From Phaenicophaeus curvirostris (taxonomy: Eukaryota; Chordata; Aves; Cuculiformes; Cuculidae), in the NCBI RefSeq assembly GCF_032191515.1, contig NC_091392.1:38569501-38633500 (forward strand): DNA of 64,000 nucleotides, read 5' to 3'. Position 1 is the first letter of the stretch, and each line of letters begins with the position of its first letter. The notes beneath the pieces are model-generated. The model was not told the DNA's origin. It worked only from the letters and a program-made list of their open reading frames with translations, and did no database searches. A program made the position numbers and the translations under genes. Shown one piece after another: positions 1-13,080 of this stretch.

Positions 1-827
1 GCTGTGTTATTATACCAGAACAAAGAAGTGACATGTCTTCCGCTGACACTCCTAGCTGCAATTCTTGCCTGTCTTTACTGTATTTTAGGTTGGGCTTGCT
101 AGGTATCTTGCCTAAGTGAATGTTACTCTGTACCTTCTAATCATGTTTCATTTAACTATAATTTGTACCTCATAATCATCCGTCTTTCTCTGGCTGCTGC
201 TCTTTTCAAGGCTTGGTGGAGTTGTACTAAGGTCTCTGATTTTTAACATCTGCGCTTTGTCAGCTTCACTGAGGATACTTGCATGCTTTCGGTTTGTGTT
301 AGAGTTGGCAGGATCATGACTTTCTCTTCTGTGCTCGGTAGATTAGGGCATTTTGCAGGCATATAGCTGTACCGATACACTTATATTGTGGTGAACTGCC
401 ATGACCTGCATAGTGTTCTTTCAGAGATGTCTCTTTCCGTGTATTTCTGATTTCCTGCTCTTACCTTTCTGATATGGAAGTATGTTGATTTGTTTGCGTT
501 TTGGTTATACAGCAATTATTAAAAGTAACATTTAAGAGGTTTGCTGGTGTTCACTAAACTAAAGATCTTTGGGAAATATAGATCACTGAGAATTATCAAA
601 GAATATTACTTATCAGCAAGCCTTTTTCCTGTAATTGAGAGGAAACTCTTTGGGTTAAAAAGTGAAAAAGCGGCCTATCGGAGCGAAGAACCCAGCTTAC
701 AAAAATATAAAGGCATTGAATTAAGTGACTGTGATTGATCGGGAAAGCCAAAGGCTACAATGAGGAAAACCCGTGCTGCCATGGATTACGACGGGTCATG
801 TTTTAGGAGTAAAATTGTAGAATGCTC

Positions 828-886
828 TGGGTTAGAAGGGACCTTACAGGTCATCTAGTCCAATCCCCCCTGCAGAAGTAGGGACA
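828..886 (-). mobile_element. CR1 LINE 3'-end fragment, old
   Basis: Read on the + strand, this short stretch has the inverted CR1 3' terminus: a run close to GGTTGGAAGGGACCT, then a form of GATCATCTAGTCCAA, then CCCCCTGC. The usual terminal ATTCTATGAT repeats are lost, and similarity fades into unrelated AT-rich DNA after about 60 bases. It is a heavily decayed, 5'-truncated copy with no coding capacity. The CR1 assignment is fairly safe because these motif blocks are diagnostic, but I cannot name the subfamily. Confidence 0.7.
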
Positions 887-3800
887 AAATTAATTCTAAC
901 AAAGCAATTAGCCTGTTACAAATGCTAAAGAAAATGCTAGCATTTGGTGATCTTCTTCAGAAGTTGGTGTTTGTTAAAGACTGCTGTACTCAGAAGTAAA
1001 ACTCTGTGATATCGTATTCCTGAGAGAACCTCAGGATGTTGAACAGCAGCCATTGGAGTTGGATGGGTAGAATTGTAAGTGTTGATAAGGTGCTTTCTAG
1101 TCTGTTAATGCTGATCACATTTTTTTAGTATGTCTCAAAACACTGAGAAATTCTGTAACTTTAGCACAGCTTAAGCTTTCTTTCAATGCTTTTAAAAGTA
1201 GTATGCATAGTAATAGGTATTGACAGAGCAGGAGTTTAGGTAAAGGAAATAATTGTTCAGAGTGTATTTATAGAAGGCTGATCTTGTGAACTTACAGTTC
1301 TCTTGGTAAGATTACAAACTTCATGTGCTATAATATTGTTGACATTACAGACAGACTTCTCTGAACCATTTTACTTGGTTCTTATGTGACATTTTGATTA
1401 AGGAACGAAAAAGGATAGATTAAGTGTCTACATATTAAATGGTTTAAAACCTGGCAGATAATGTGAATCAAGTGGTTAACTATAAATAGTTGCCCTTACA
1501 TAACTGCATGTGATGAGGGCTCCTCATCGTCAAAACATGATCACGAAGGAGCGCTGGGAAGCCTGCTTAGTGCCTGTTGTTGAGCATTGCTGTTAGTGAA
1601 GGGAAAGCCAGCAAAAATTGCTGATTGTTTTTGTAGCTCATAGAAAACTGGGAAAACAATAGAGACTGTGGAATGGGTCATTAGCACAGGGAGGATGCTT
1701 GGAAAAATGGCAGTTTCCCGATTGTTTACTTGATGTGGCATTTTATATCAGGCTTTAAAAGCCTTAACACAGTATACTAACTTTTAAAATGATATTTTGT
1801 AATTAAAACAACTCAAGTACAAGCAGCTGTTAATATTAACTTTTAATTTGGGCACTGTTTTGTAAAGCTTTGAAATTGTTTCACGTATATAATACAGAAC
1901 ACATATTAAATGTTGATCTGCATTCACTATGTGGGTTTTAGGGAAAGCTTTTGTTTTAAAAAGATATTAATAATTAATAACAATAATTCATTAATAATAC
2001 ACAAGGGGAGGAGAATCAGTTATGGAATAATAGATTACATTTTATTGTATTTCCACCAGCTTTCTCTGTATCTTGAAGCAAATTTGAATTTCTAAATGTA
2101 GAATTTATAAACATTCTGTGCAGGCCAAAAAAATTGTGGTCATATACATGTTTAACTGGGGAGAAGTAAAAGCAATTTTTTAGTCTGCCTTAGTTTATTG
2201 CAAGAGCAGATTCCTCTGTTCTTTTTCTCTCCATCAAAATCTCGTCATAAATGGCAGTATTTACATATGTATTTACATATGAGTATATACAAAGCTTATT
2301 TCTTTCTTAAGTACTGTTCAGTTTTAAAGCTCTGTCATAAATATCTTACTAAATCGTTTAAGTGTTTGCTTGTGAAATGTGAAACTATTTCATAATTCAC
2401 TATGTTTGCTCTGAAAACTATATATGAAACCAAAGTCTTCCTGTATGACTGTGACAGACAAACTTGGGCTAGTGCTGCCTGTGAGTAACTTTGTCATTCC
2501 ACAAACAGTTTAAACCAGCATAACTTTCGGCACTATTGCTTAAAGCCGTGGTTGTTTTCCCGTTTGTTGGCTGCTGCTCTGATCCTCACGCTGCTGCCGG
2601 TGTGCTAGCAGGTGTCTTATGACCGTGTCAGGGGACTGATGGAGGTTATAGCAGGCATTTGGGTTCAACTTTACGATTGTTTTTACACATAAGTAGTAGT
2701 CACTTTCTGCAGGATCAATGGAAAAACAGGAGTTTGTAATTATTTATTTTTGAAAATATCCTGAGCAGATGGGAGGGGAATCTTCCTGTTGTACAGAGAG
2801 GAAAGGAGGTCCTGAAGTGCTAAATATATCAGACTTTTATGCTGTACTGAAGTCTTTTGAAAATGATGTGTGAAACAGCAGCTCAGAAACATATTTTGGT
2901 GCTACATAAGAAGGGGCTATGGGGAAATAATTACTGATAAATCTTATAAAATATATTCTTAATTTTAAATACGAGTACGTCTTTGAGGTAGGAGTTACAA
3001 AAGGAAATAGGATTTTGGTGTGGAAATTGGTAGTGTTGGAGGAGAGAAATTGAAGGGAGCTGCAGATATTTTTTTCTGGAAATTAATATTTAAAAATTGA
3101 ACTACAGAAGCTAAAATTAAGCTATGATAGGAGTTTAAAATTCTGGAATAGGCAACAATAAAAAAAAGTCAGTTAATAACAGTAGTGGTCATATTTTAAA
3201 GGGGCCCATTGGGGGAGTTTTGCAGGGTCTTCGTTTTTTTTGAAGAAGCGATCACCTCAGGAGAGACAAGATGAGGTCTTTGGCTTCATTGAAGCTACAG
3301 TTGGATTTAAATCACTGAATTTTACACTGAGTGTTCCTAAGAATAATGTCCTGTACAGTACTCAGATGAAGCAGTTTCAGAGGCAATTCCAGAAGTTTAA
3401 GATTCTCCATAGTATTTCATTGCCTTTGTCAATATGATTCAGTAGGTTCTAGTAGCGAAGAAAAATATTTTAAAGCTTATGCTGTTTACCTTCAGGATTA
3501 AACACGATAAACAGCTTAGAGTGTTCCCATTTGCACAAGTCACAGTATTTTTAAACCTGCTGCTTGTAATTCTGGGTTGTTTATCTCAGAATGCAGTTAA
3601 CCCAAGTCTTTTATTGTTGCTTGTTTCTGATACAACCCAATATAATTCTCAAAAGCAAATTGTTTGATCCATAGGCCAAAAAAATAGCTTTAAAATGTAT
3701 TTGGGTAGAAGACAACCTTTTGTTATTAAGCAAACACTTTTATATCTGGACAGCACGGGAGAAACAACCTGGTGGGGCATAGGAATTAGTTTGCTCAGTA

Positions 3801-6800
3801 GGTATATGTTTTTCTTTTTGAAGTATGACATTTTAGTATTTTAGAAAAAATACCAAGTACAATATGAGTTCTGAATGTATGGGTTTGATAAGTTTTGACA
3901 GTGAGCTTAGTTACTGCATTTTAAAATGCTTTTGGTTTTGGTTTGTGTATAAAATAGAAAGTGCTGAGTGTTGTTAAGAAGGTGTTCTGAACCTGCTTCC
4001 TTTAAAATAGGCCCTTTTTTCCAGTGGTCTTAACATAATAGAAGTTTTGGTTTCCTGGTAGTTATGAATATTTTCGTAGTTGAAGGGGTAGACGTAGGTT
4101 GAATGATTGAAGTCATAAGTTGTTTGTCATTGTTGGAAGTTATTTTGGGGGTTAACAGATAGATAGCTAGTGATGATTAGCACCTGTAGCTGCATCTTAA
4201 CCAAATACCTAGAATCTTTTTAAGCATCTGTTTCTAGGAGTGAGTAAGTAAAACCTGGGTATTTTTTAATTCCACAGATAATTTACATCTAAACTACAGA
4301 TTTTGCCAGATTCACTGATTGGGTTTTGCCTTTTTTCCCCCAGATGCTCATCTCTGTAATCAATACAGAGAAAGATATTCAGAGTGTAATCTGAAGGTTT
4401 GAATGTAGAGCTGCCTCTCTTTCCCCATTTACCTGGGGGGGACCCCATCACAGTCATTGTTTTTCTATTGCAACATTACAGTTTGAGCTGAATTAAATGC
4501 TTGCTTCAGAATAATTTTTGCTGCATCAGTAAACTGAATAGGTTTCCACTGCTCTCTGGAAAGTACTGGAGGGAAGAGATGGGACAGGAATCACACAGTT
4601 GATAGTGAAGAAGGAAGAGGGGCAGGCTGGGGAGTAGAGCCAAGCATTTTCTTACTGATGATGGGGAAACAGTTACTTGACCTCAGAACTGGTATGAAGC
4701 TTTGTCCTAAGCGCCTAAAGATGAACAGTGTGAATCCCCACCCTGCCCCCCGCAATTTATGCAATTACTTCTTTAATATATAAGCAAATGTGCAGATTTC
4801 TCTTTGTCCTTCAATCCTGCTTGCAGGTGCTTAGCATGAATTGAAATTCCAGTCATGTGAATGGTAGAGGTAGTATATTTTAATATTGAAATAGATTGCT
4901 GAATGATCGGCTTTCATTTTACGTCTTGTGGCAATTTCAGAAAGTGGGATTGAGAGGATGAATGAAAATGATCTGTTGTTTTGTATTATGGGAACCTGGT
5001 TCTTAGAATGTATATGTTCCATGATAAAATAAGCCTAGTGAAGATTTCAGCGTATATGTTCATACTGCACCAGCAGCTGATATTTGTTATTGACTTTTTG
5101 GACAACACTACACTGCCTAATGTTAGTTGTAAATACACATGATTGGATTGTCATATCTACCTTTGGTAACTGCAGTTGTGTCTTAATTCAGTGTTTGGGG
5201 TTTGGTTTTGCTTGGAAAATAGGGTGTGAAATCTCTGGTTTGTGTGCATGTTGACAATTATTTCCTTAGGTTGGTTGACATTATTTGCCAAGCTTTATGC
5301 TAGTTTAGATAAGCTGATGAAGATGTTTGAGGATATATCTGTAACAGGTTTTGTGTAATGACATTGGTCAGTTTTCATGGAAAGCAGTGCATCACTAGCT
5401 AAATAAGTATGTACAGAAGGATTGCTTAACTTGAGGCTTCTTAAAGATACTGATCTTCAGGGCGCAAGTGCTGAGGACATGTTCAACACCAGCCTTAACA
5501 GTGTTGACTGTGGAGACGTTAACAGAAATAAGACCACAACAATGTCAGAAAACACAGTAGTATAGATTGTAGGAAACATTTCTAAGAAACAACTGGAGAA
5601 GAAGCAAAGTATCTATTAACTACTTGTAAGCCAGTTTTATACTAACACAGTAACATGGCTTCCCTCTTTTCTACGGCTAAGTGGTATCTTGCTGTCAGTC
5701 TTTTTGTACCAATGTAAATGAATCTATCCTGAACTCTTGAACCTACGTTAATGGTTTATGTCTCGGTCTAGGTAATTGCACCAGTGCCTTTTCCAGTTGT
5801 AGGTCAGACAAAACTAGCATATATGTCACCTCATGGCCTGAAACACACACTTAGAAAGCAGTCCTGTTGACTGTCTTCTGCAGGGAATATTTTCTTTTAA
5901 CTACATTGAGTATACAAAGCTTCCAGTAGTAGACCATTAAAAAAAATAAAGGTCATTGTCACTTGAGGAGAAAAAAAAGCTCAAACCTCTGATAAAGCAC
6001 AGGAAGCAGAATTGTTGACAGAGAAAATTCCTTTTCTGTTTAGTCACTTTTATGAGAAGAGCCACACCCCAAAGGTAATATATTTAACCATTAGTGAATC
6101 CTGGTGACATAATAGAATGTTTTTCCCTCGTATTCACAGATTTTAAAAGGATAAAGAAAATTATGTCTGTTAATATCGTTTCAAAGTTATTTGTGGTAGT
6201 TGCCACATTATTTATGTTATGTTCTAATTTAAAAATATTTGCCTGTCTATGATCCTAAGAGATTTTGGAAAAATAATATCTGCTGGTTTTTTGCAAAAGT
6301 GGGATGTGTTTGTGATGGTCCTTTCACCTTGTTTAACTCTTGACAGAGTTCCTTCCACAGTGTGCACAAGCCGTGCTTTTTCTGCTAGCTAGGAATATTG
6401 TATCAGTTGGATTGAGTTTTCATGGCTCTTCATCATAAAGTCTAGGAAGCTCTTTCATTAAAAAGTTTGAAATACAGAGAAGCTGCACTCTGTTTTGCAG
6501 CATAGAGGTGAACTTTTATTACTGTTCCTTTCCCCTCCTTGCATGAGTAGCTTTGCTTATTTTTAAACCAAACCTTAGGGTTAGCAGTGATTTTGTTGAG
6601 CAGCGAAGTGGGTGAATTCTGGTGTCAGAAGTGAGGGAAGGAGTGCATCGCTAGGAGCCAAGGAGAGCTCTACAGGTAGGACATGGCCTTCTGGCGGGCT
6701 GCATACAGAATCAGATATTGCTGGGGCATGTTCCTGTGAAGTATTGAGACTCTGGTGAGTTTTTTGTTTTGTTTAAGCCTGAGGAAGGCCAAGGGTTGTC

Positions 6801-9230
6801 TTAGGGCTTTGTTGTCTATGCTATCAACAGGATTTTGATCTAAAGAATCAGACATCTGTGTTTATGTAGGAAACGCAGCATATGTAAATCTGCTCTTAGA
6901 TCCTGTACTGCAGGCTTTCTTTGAGAGATGCTGCATGAAGTATTATTCATTATACATAGTGATTATGTGTTCTAAGGATAATTAAACGTTTTGAACTTCA
7001 ATAGGCCATAGGGATGTATCCAGCTATCCAGTTGGGTTTTGTTTAACTCTTAAATTCCAGTCATGAAACACTGTAGATTGAATAATAAAGTTGTAGAAAA
7101 GCTAACACTGATCACTGGATGGTGCTCTTTGTTACTGTCAAACACATGCTCTGCAATATTGAAAGTTTTATGATAGAGGAGATTGAATTGAAGCTAAGAA
7201 GTGTTTCCAATGTCCTGACGTCTTATCCTGTAGTGATACTAGTTTAATCTTATCCCTAGTTGTGACACAATTTTTTTTTGTTGACCTGCCTTTCAGTAGA
7301 ACAGTTTACTTCTGTGCCTCTGTATGTACCTGTGAATGGAGTGCTGGTCTCAGAATTATGCTCTGAAATGACTTGTACTACTTATTTTCTTTTTTTCTTC
7401 TTTTTTTTTTTTTAACCTGATACCATAAAGCTTTAGAAAGGTAAATACTGGGAATTTCATTAATAAGGTTTGAACTTGCTAAAGGCAAACAGCAGCTTTC
7501 TCCTTAATTTCCAGTATAGCTTTGTTACCGTTTTTGTCCATCAGTATTTTGGGAAGTGCTGTGTTTCCTAAAAAGACACCAATAGGGAATATCACAAGAG
7601 GTGTGCTATGTTATTGTTGTCGAACATTTTTGTAGGCTTAAGTCTTTGCAGCTTATCTGGTTTTTGTCCTTGTCTTTTTTTTAATTAATTTGGATGTTAC
7701 CAGGAATGATGAATATTTGAATTGGAATTTTAGATTTTTAAAAAATTTTATATATATATCCCTTAGATTAATTTTCATCTCGTCACATGACAAAGCTGAT
7801 GTTCTTGTTGTCACTTCAAGCATGCAAGATCACCGAGTGGCAAAGTGGCAAAGTTAGTCATAGGATCTTATTCTTGGCCTAGGTTTTCCTTGCTGTTTTC
7901 TGTGTTTCCTACATATGTGATGAAGAAATTTATTTACTCAAATAATACCATGCAATTAGCTGTAAGAAAATCTGTATTGCTGTAATAAAGATTGAAACTT
8001 GTAGCTTTGAGTTTGTACTTTTGCTGGCTTTTTTTTTGTTCTTTGATTTATTTTAAATGATTCATTTTAAAAGGATATTTTAAATGTTTTTAGTGTTTCA
8101 GTATGGGATAACAATACTTAGGGTTATTCATTTTTTCTGTAGTATAAAACAATATGTGATACGTGCTTTAAATTTTTTTGTAGGTCCTATTTGGAACTCT
8201 GCTGGCATGTATGCTTTTAATAGGATTGATGAAAGCTGAAGTCTTCACGTGAAAATTATGTATTTTAAACTAAGTTTAAAATTGTTCATTTGTATTTCTT
8301 CCACTGTAACTGGTTTCCTAGAATGGGGAAGTTGTGTTTGAAAATAATATTAGCTTGTCCCTGGAACAATTTAATTCTGTCTTTTGGAGACAGTGCTTAG
8401 AGACAGACAATTTATTACATTGAAGTTTTTTTCAACATCGAGTTTTGTTTTAATAATGGTGTGCAATCTAACTCTAAATTCAAATAAAAAGAGAAAACTT
8501 AATCTATATTAAATGTGATTAAATTCATAGAAAGCAGAAAGGCAGCTGATGGATAGAAGGACATTGTGACCTTGTGAAAAAACTGAAGGTATTTAGTATT
8601 ATAGTAAGCATTAGCAGGCTTTCTATACCATAGGCCTTTGTATACTTTGTTTAGGAGATCTGGAAGTAACTTTGATAAATGTGATCTATTTTTAGATTTA
8701 GATTGTCTCTTGGACTACTGAAAATCCTGCTTATGATGTATTTGGAACCACTTTTACTTGAAAGCTCTAATGAAAGTTTCGTGTATTTCTTCAGTGAAAT
8801 GTTCACAGATGTGTAGAGGAGATTAGAGCTGCAACTTTAGTCTGGCTGAAATCTGAATATAGCAGATGAGATGTAAACAAATGCAACCACACTTTCTTCA
8901 CATGTGCAAGAGCGTGTTCTGTAAGCAATTGCTGCAGCTACCTTTGTTGCGCACTTCATGATTAGTTAATGCTGTAAATGCATGTCTGGCATATCAGAAG
9001 ATGATTTATACTGTGTAAATCATAAATTCTTTATTCGGCATTTTCACTGCTCATTACACAGAATGGTCTAGCAGCACTTGAGAGAGTAAATGAATTCTCT
9101 TAAGGTCTAAGTGCTGTCATCAGCAATATATGTGTTCTTGATTGCGTGGCCCACACATGGACCACTTTTTGAAAAAATCCACTGTGTGAGTATTCAAGTC
9201 TTTGTCATGCTCAAGCAGGAGTTTAATAGA

Positions 9231-9265
9231 GGCACTAAAGCCTTTTTTGGCACTAAAGCTTTTTT
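9231..9265. repeat. Imperfect tandem duplication of an 18-bp unit
   Basis: Two adjacent copies of GGCACTAAAGCCTTTTTT and GGCACTAAAGCTTTTTT differ by one substitution and one T. This looks like a local replication-slippage duplication with no evident function. Confidence 0.8.
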
Positions 9266-12200
9266 GATAGTGTAACTCTCTCAAATGTAGACATCTTGCC
9301 TCAAACCAGCAGTATTAATAATTTAGTAGGGTTAAAAGAGGAAGTTGCTGTTTAATTGGAAAGGGTAAGTGAGCTTTCTTAGTATGAAATGGTGTACAGT
9401 GCTATAGTTATCCTGATATGTATCATCGTGTACATGTATAAAAGTCATATACTGTTTATCAAAACAATGCGTTGGTTTTTAGGATTTAATGAAAATGGTA
9501 ATGGCTTTAAGGTGGTTTTATTTATACAACCAGATCAACATAAATAATTTGAATTAAAAACAAAATTTGTGGCTCTTTTTACAAAAGGCTGTAATTCTCT
9601 ATGAGTGCAGGTGTTTAGGGGTGACATTCCTGTCCCAAGGTGTGTAAGGCTGACAGGGGTCAGGGCAGGGAAGGGCAGGTTCTTCATAGCCTGGCTGTGG
9701 CAGGGAGAGTGACATGGCCACCATTGCTCCCCTTGTGGTGGCTCTAGCTGGTGCATTCTTTAATAATAAAACTAACTTGCTACCTCAAAGCATCTTTAAT
9801 TGCTGCATTAACCCTCTTCTTTCTAAGAACGACATTGGGTAAATTGCTCTATTCCTATTCCTAACTTGATCATTTGGTCGTCTTAGTCAACTTGACATAA
9901 CCTCTATAGAAGCTTGATTTTGTTACTGAGATTTAAGTTTTCTGTCTCTGTGGAGGAGATTAGGTTGGGTGTATAGTGAGCTACAGAGGGATGAACATTC
10001 CTTTGTAGGATGAGTATTTCGTCTGTTTGTGTCATATCTGTTTTAAAGTTGCACTTTAAGAATAAAAAAGTTTTGAAGTGTGTATGTACTTTCTGGCACC
10101 TCTGAAAGTCATTACTAAATTATAGATTAGATCAGACTAGATTATATACCAATATGGACGGGACCCCTTTGTGGTAAGACTTTTCATTAGTTATCGCCAC
10201 CTGTCCCTATCAAATATTGTAAATCTGTGTGTTCTTCTGACATTTATTTTTAGTTCATAAAGTTATGATGTGGAACACAAACAAGAACTTGGCTTGGGTA
10301 GAAAAATTAAAGGGTTCTTGAATTCTTGAACTAAGGGTTTGTGTCTGCCATTATCTTCTGCTATTGTATGGGTCCAGTGGAAAAACTGACTGTAAGCCAG
10401 CTCTGGTGGCACTGGTACATGGATTTATATAGATTTGTGCATGTTTCGTACCAGGCTGTTTGGAAGCCAAACCAACTTGACTAAATTGTTTTTTTGTGTA
10501 GGTCAAACTAAACTCTTTTATTTGGTAGAAGGAACACAACTTTTGACAGAAAAAACAAACTAGAGCCTATGAAAATAAGCTACGTACACACGGCATTTCG
10601 GTGCAGTTGGTATAAGTGTAGGCCAAGTATGCATTGTACTATATTGCACTGTACGTGAGGTTGAAAATAAAGGTAGACTTTTGAAAAAGTAAACTGCAAA
10701 TGATCTTCTACCATGCAAACTCCACTTGCTTTTAGCCTTGTCTGCATGCTGTTTTCCATGCAATGTGATGGTCATGAGGCTGGAGTAGAAAGTTTTCCAT
10801 CACCTGGTGCTCCAGGGCATCTTTCCTGCTCTGCGGACTTCAACAAAGGAGGCTCCCCAAATAGAACTGCAAACCAGGTGGTAAATACACTGCTTTTCTG
10901 TCTGGGTGGTAGCTTAATTTAATGCTGTTCAGAGGAGTTCATGATTAGTCATCTTTCTGTTGCGTCAGTTATTTGCTGTGAAGCTATCTGCTGTATATCC
11001 TCGTTGACCTAAACGTTAGTTAGTTGAACTGCTGTTCATCAAGCATGTAGATTCAAAAAAATTCCACATAATCAATTTGTCTTCCAAATTGTGTGTGGTG
11101 TTTAAATAACGGAGGGAGATGATTAGGTCTTTCAGTTGACTTGGTGACTAAGTTCGGTAATTCTCACAGAGGGTAATTTGACCCTGGTCATAAATTAAGT
11201 GATCGCATGAAACCTGTTCACTACAAGCCTTGTTAATAAGAAACATTTATTCTACACTTACTCCTCATATCCTCATTGTGTTTTACTAAATGTCAGTTAG
11301 GATAGTACATAATTAAAGCATATTGAACAATTTCTCAAGTGTCATAACAAATTGTGAAACAAATGATGCCAATCCTGTAAGTCATAATAAAAGAAGCTGC
11401 TTTTTGAGCCTTATTGGGCTGTCTTAAGGAAAAACATTCAATAAGAATTTTTGCTGGTGGTTTGCAAAATGTGAATTGCAGTAGATACGAAGTTTCAGAA
11501 GAAATTTTTGAGCAGTAGATAGAATAATACTGTTTTGACAATAATAGACTTCAGTCCTTACGCTTGCTTTTATTGTGAAGAGTGAGTGTTTGGGTGCAAG
11601 TTCAGCATGGTGCTTGCAACTGGATCTGGTGTTGCTATGCCTAAGAATGGAAGGTTTAGCAGGGCTGTTTGTATGAAATGCAGTACCTGTGTTTTGATTC
11701 TTTGCTGCCTTTTATTTTTTTTTGATGTTCCATTTACTCTGTATTACGGTGAAGAAAATATAATAATGTGTATTTTAAAGAGACGATACAAGATGAAGAG
11801 TGTATTTCAAATGTTCACAAGTCGTCAGATTCGCTTTAAAAATATACTTGGCCTACAGTTACACCAACTGCATTGGAATGCGGTGGGTACGTAGCTTAAT
11901 AAGCTGTGGTCCCTCTACTAAACAAAAGAGTTTAGTTTGACCTACTGTGTTTTGATGTTTTACATCATCTTGCTGGTATACACATGAGCCTTTAAAAGGT
12001 TATTTTTTTTGTACTGGAATTTCTAACTAACTACAAATCTTTCCTGCTTGGCTTTCTTATTTGTCTCTTATGTCCTTGTGTTTGAATGGTAAGCAAGAAC
12101 TAACCTAGTCTGGAAAGAAGCAGGATACATGTTATAGGTAACTCTGCTTTAACAGATCTGTGCAACATTCAGAGAGTATGTGTTGTAAGAATGCACTTGA

Positions 12201-13063
12201 AAAGTGTTGATTCCAACCTTTCTTTGCTTTGTAAATCAGATTTGAATGTTTAACATACAAATTTAATGATAAATACATGCTTAAAAAAAACCAAATCAAT
12301 GTTAATTTTATTAACTCTGTTGATGGGACAGTCTTTAATTGGATTATTGGAATTTTTATTGTGGAGTCTTGTTAGAGTGAGCAAGAGGTGTGGAAGATGG
12401 ATATGGGAGAAAGGACAGCTCATATAGATGAGTGCGTCTTGTCCCTGGGGCATCCTGATGCTGTGTTCAAGTTTCTGACATTGAGCACGTGAACTCTGTT
12501 TTTTGTTCCCTCTGATGTCTAATACAGAACAAGCAGTAAATTTCATGCTGGTTTTTAAAAATCTTTCAAATTCAAAATTTAGAGCATTTTCCAGCAGGTT
12601 GTCAGCGAGTTGTATGTTTAGTTAGTTCCGAAGTTAAATGTGCGGATACATTTGTGTGCTCTCTGAAGGGAGAAGTTATTCACCAGGCATTGCTTTATCA
12701 GCTGCAGTATAAACTTACTGGCATGAGTCCTGTTCTATACACGAATCTAAGATCTTGTATATGTGTAGGCATGCAAGTGGCATATAGTTTATGTTTGCCT
12801 GATCAGATTTTTGCTTTTTCTTTTTTTTTTTACTGGTCTCTAACACTTCATAAAGTTCTTCGAGCTTATTCCAGGTACAGAGGTACAGATTGGTTTTTCT
12901 ATACCTGCAGAATTTCTTTTGCATGTGGGAAGTGTATGGTCTTTGTTAAGGAGCTGGTTAGAGTTCATGGAACCATGTCATGGTTCATTAGGTGTTGGGA
13001 AAAGAGGTACCTTGGTGCTTGGTTTGTTTTGGATTTGCTTTCGTAATGTTTGAATGCCTTTGC

Positions 13064-13080
13064 TTTTTTTTTTTTTTTTT
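13064..13080. repeat. Poly-T run (T17)
   Basis: Seventeen consecutive T residues follow TGC. There is no adjacent retroposed sequence or target duplication that would mark it as the tail of an inserted element, so it is treated as a simple homopolymer. Confidence 0.9.

Noticed and set aside
12654..13046. 130-codon open frame on the + strand
   Set aside because: It includes a poly-T-encoded Phe run, no domain is recognised, and no good splice or promoter context is seen.
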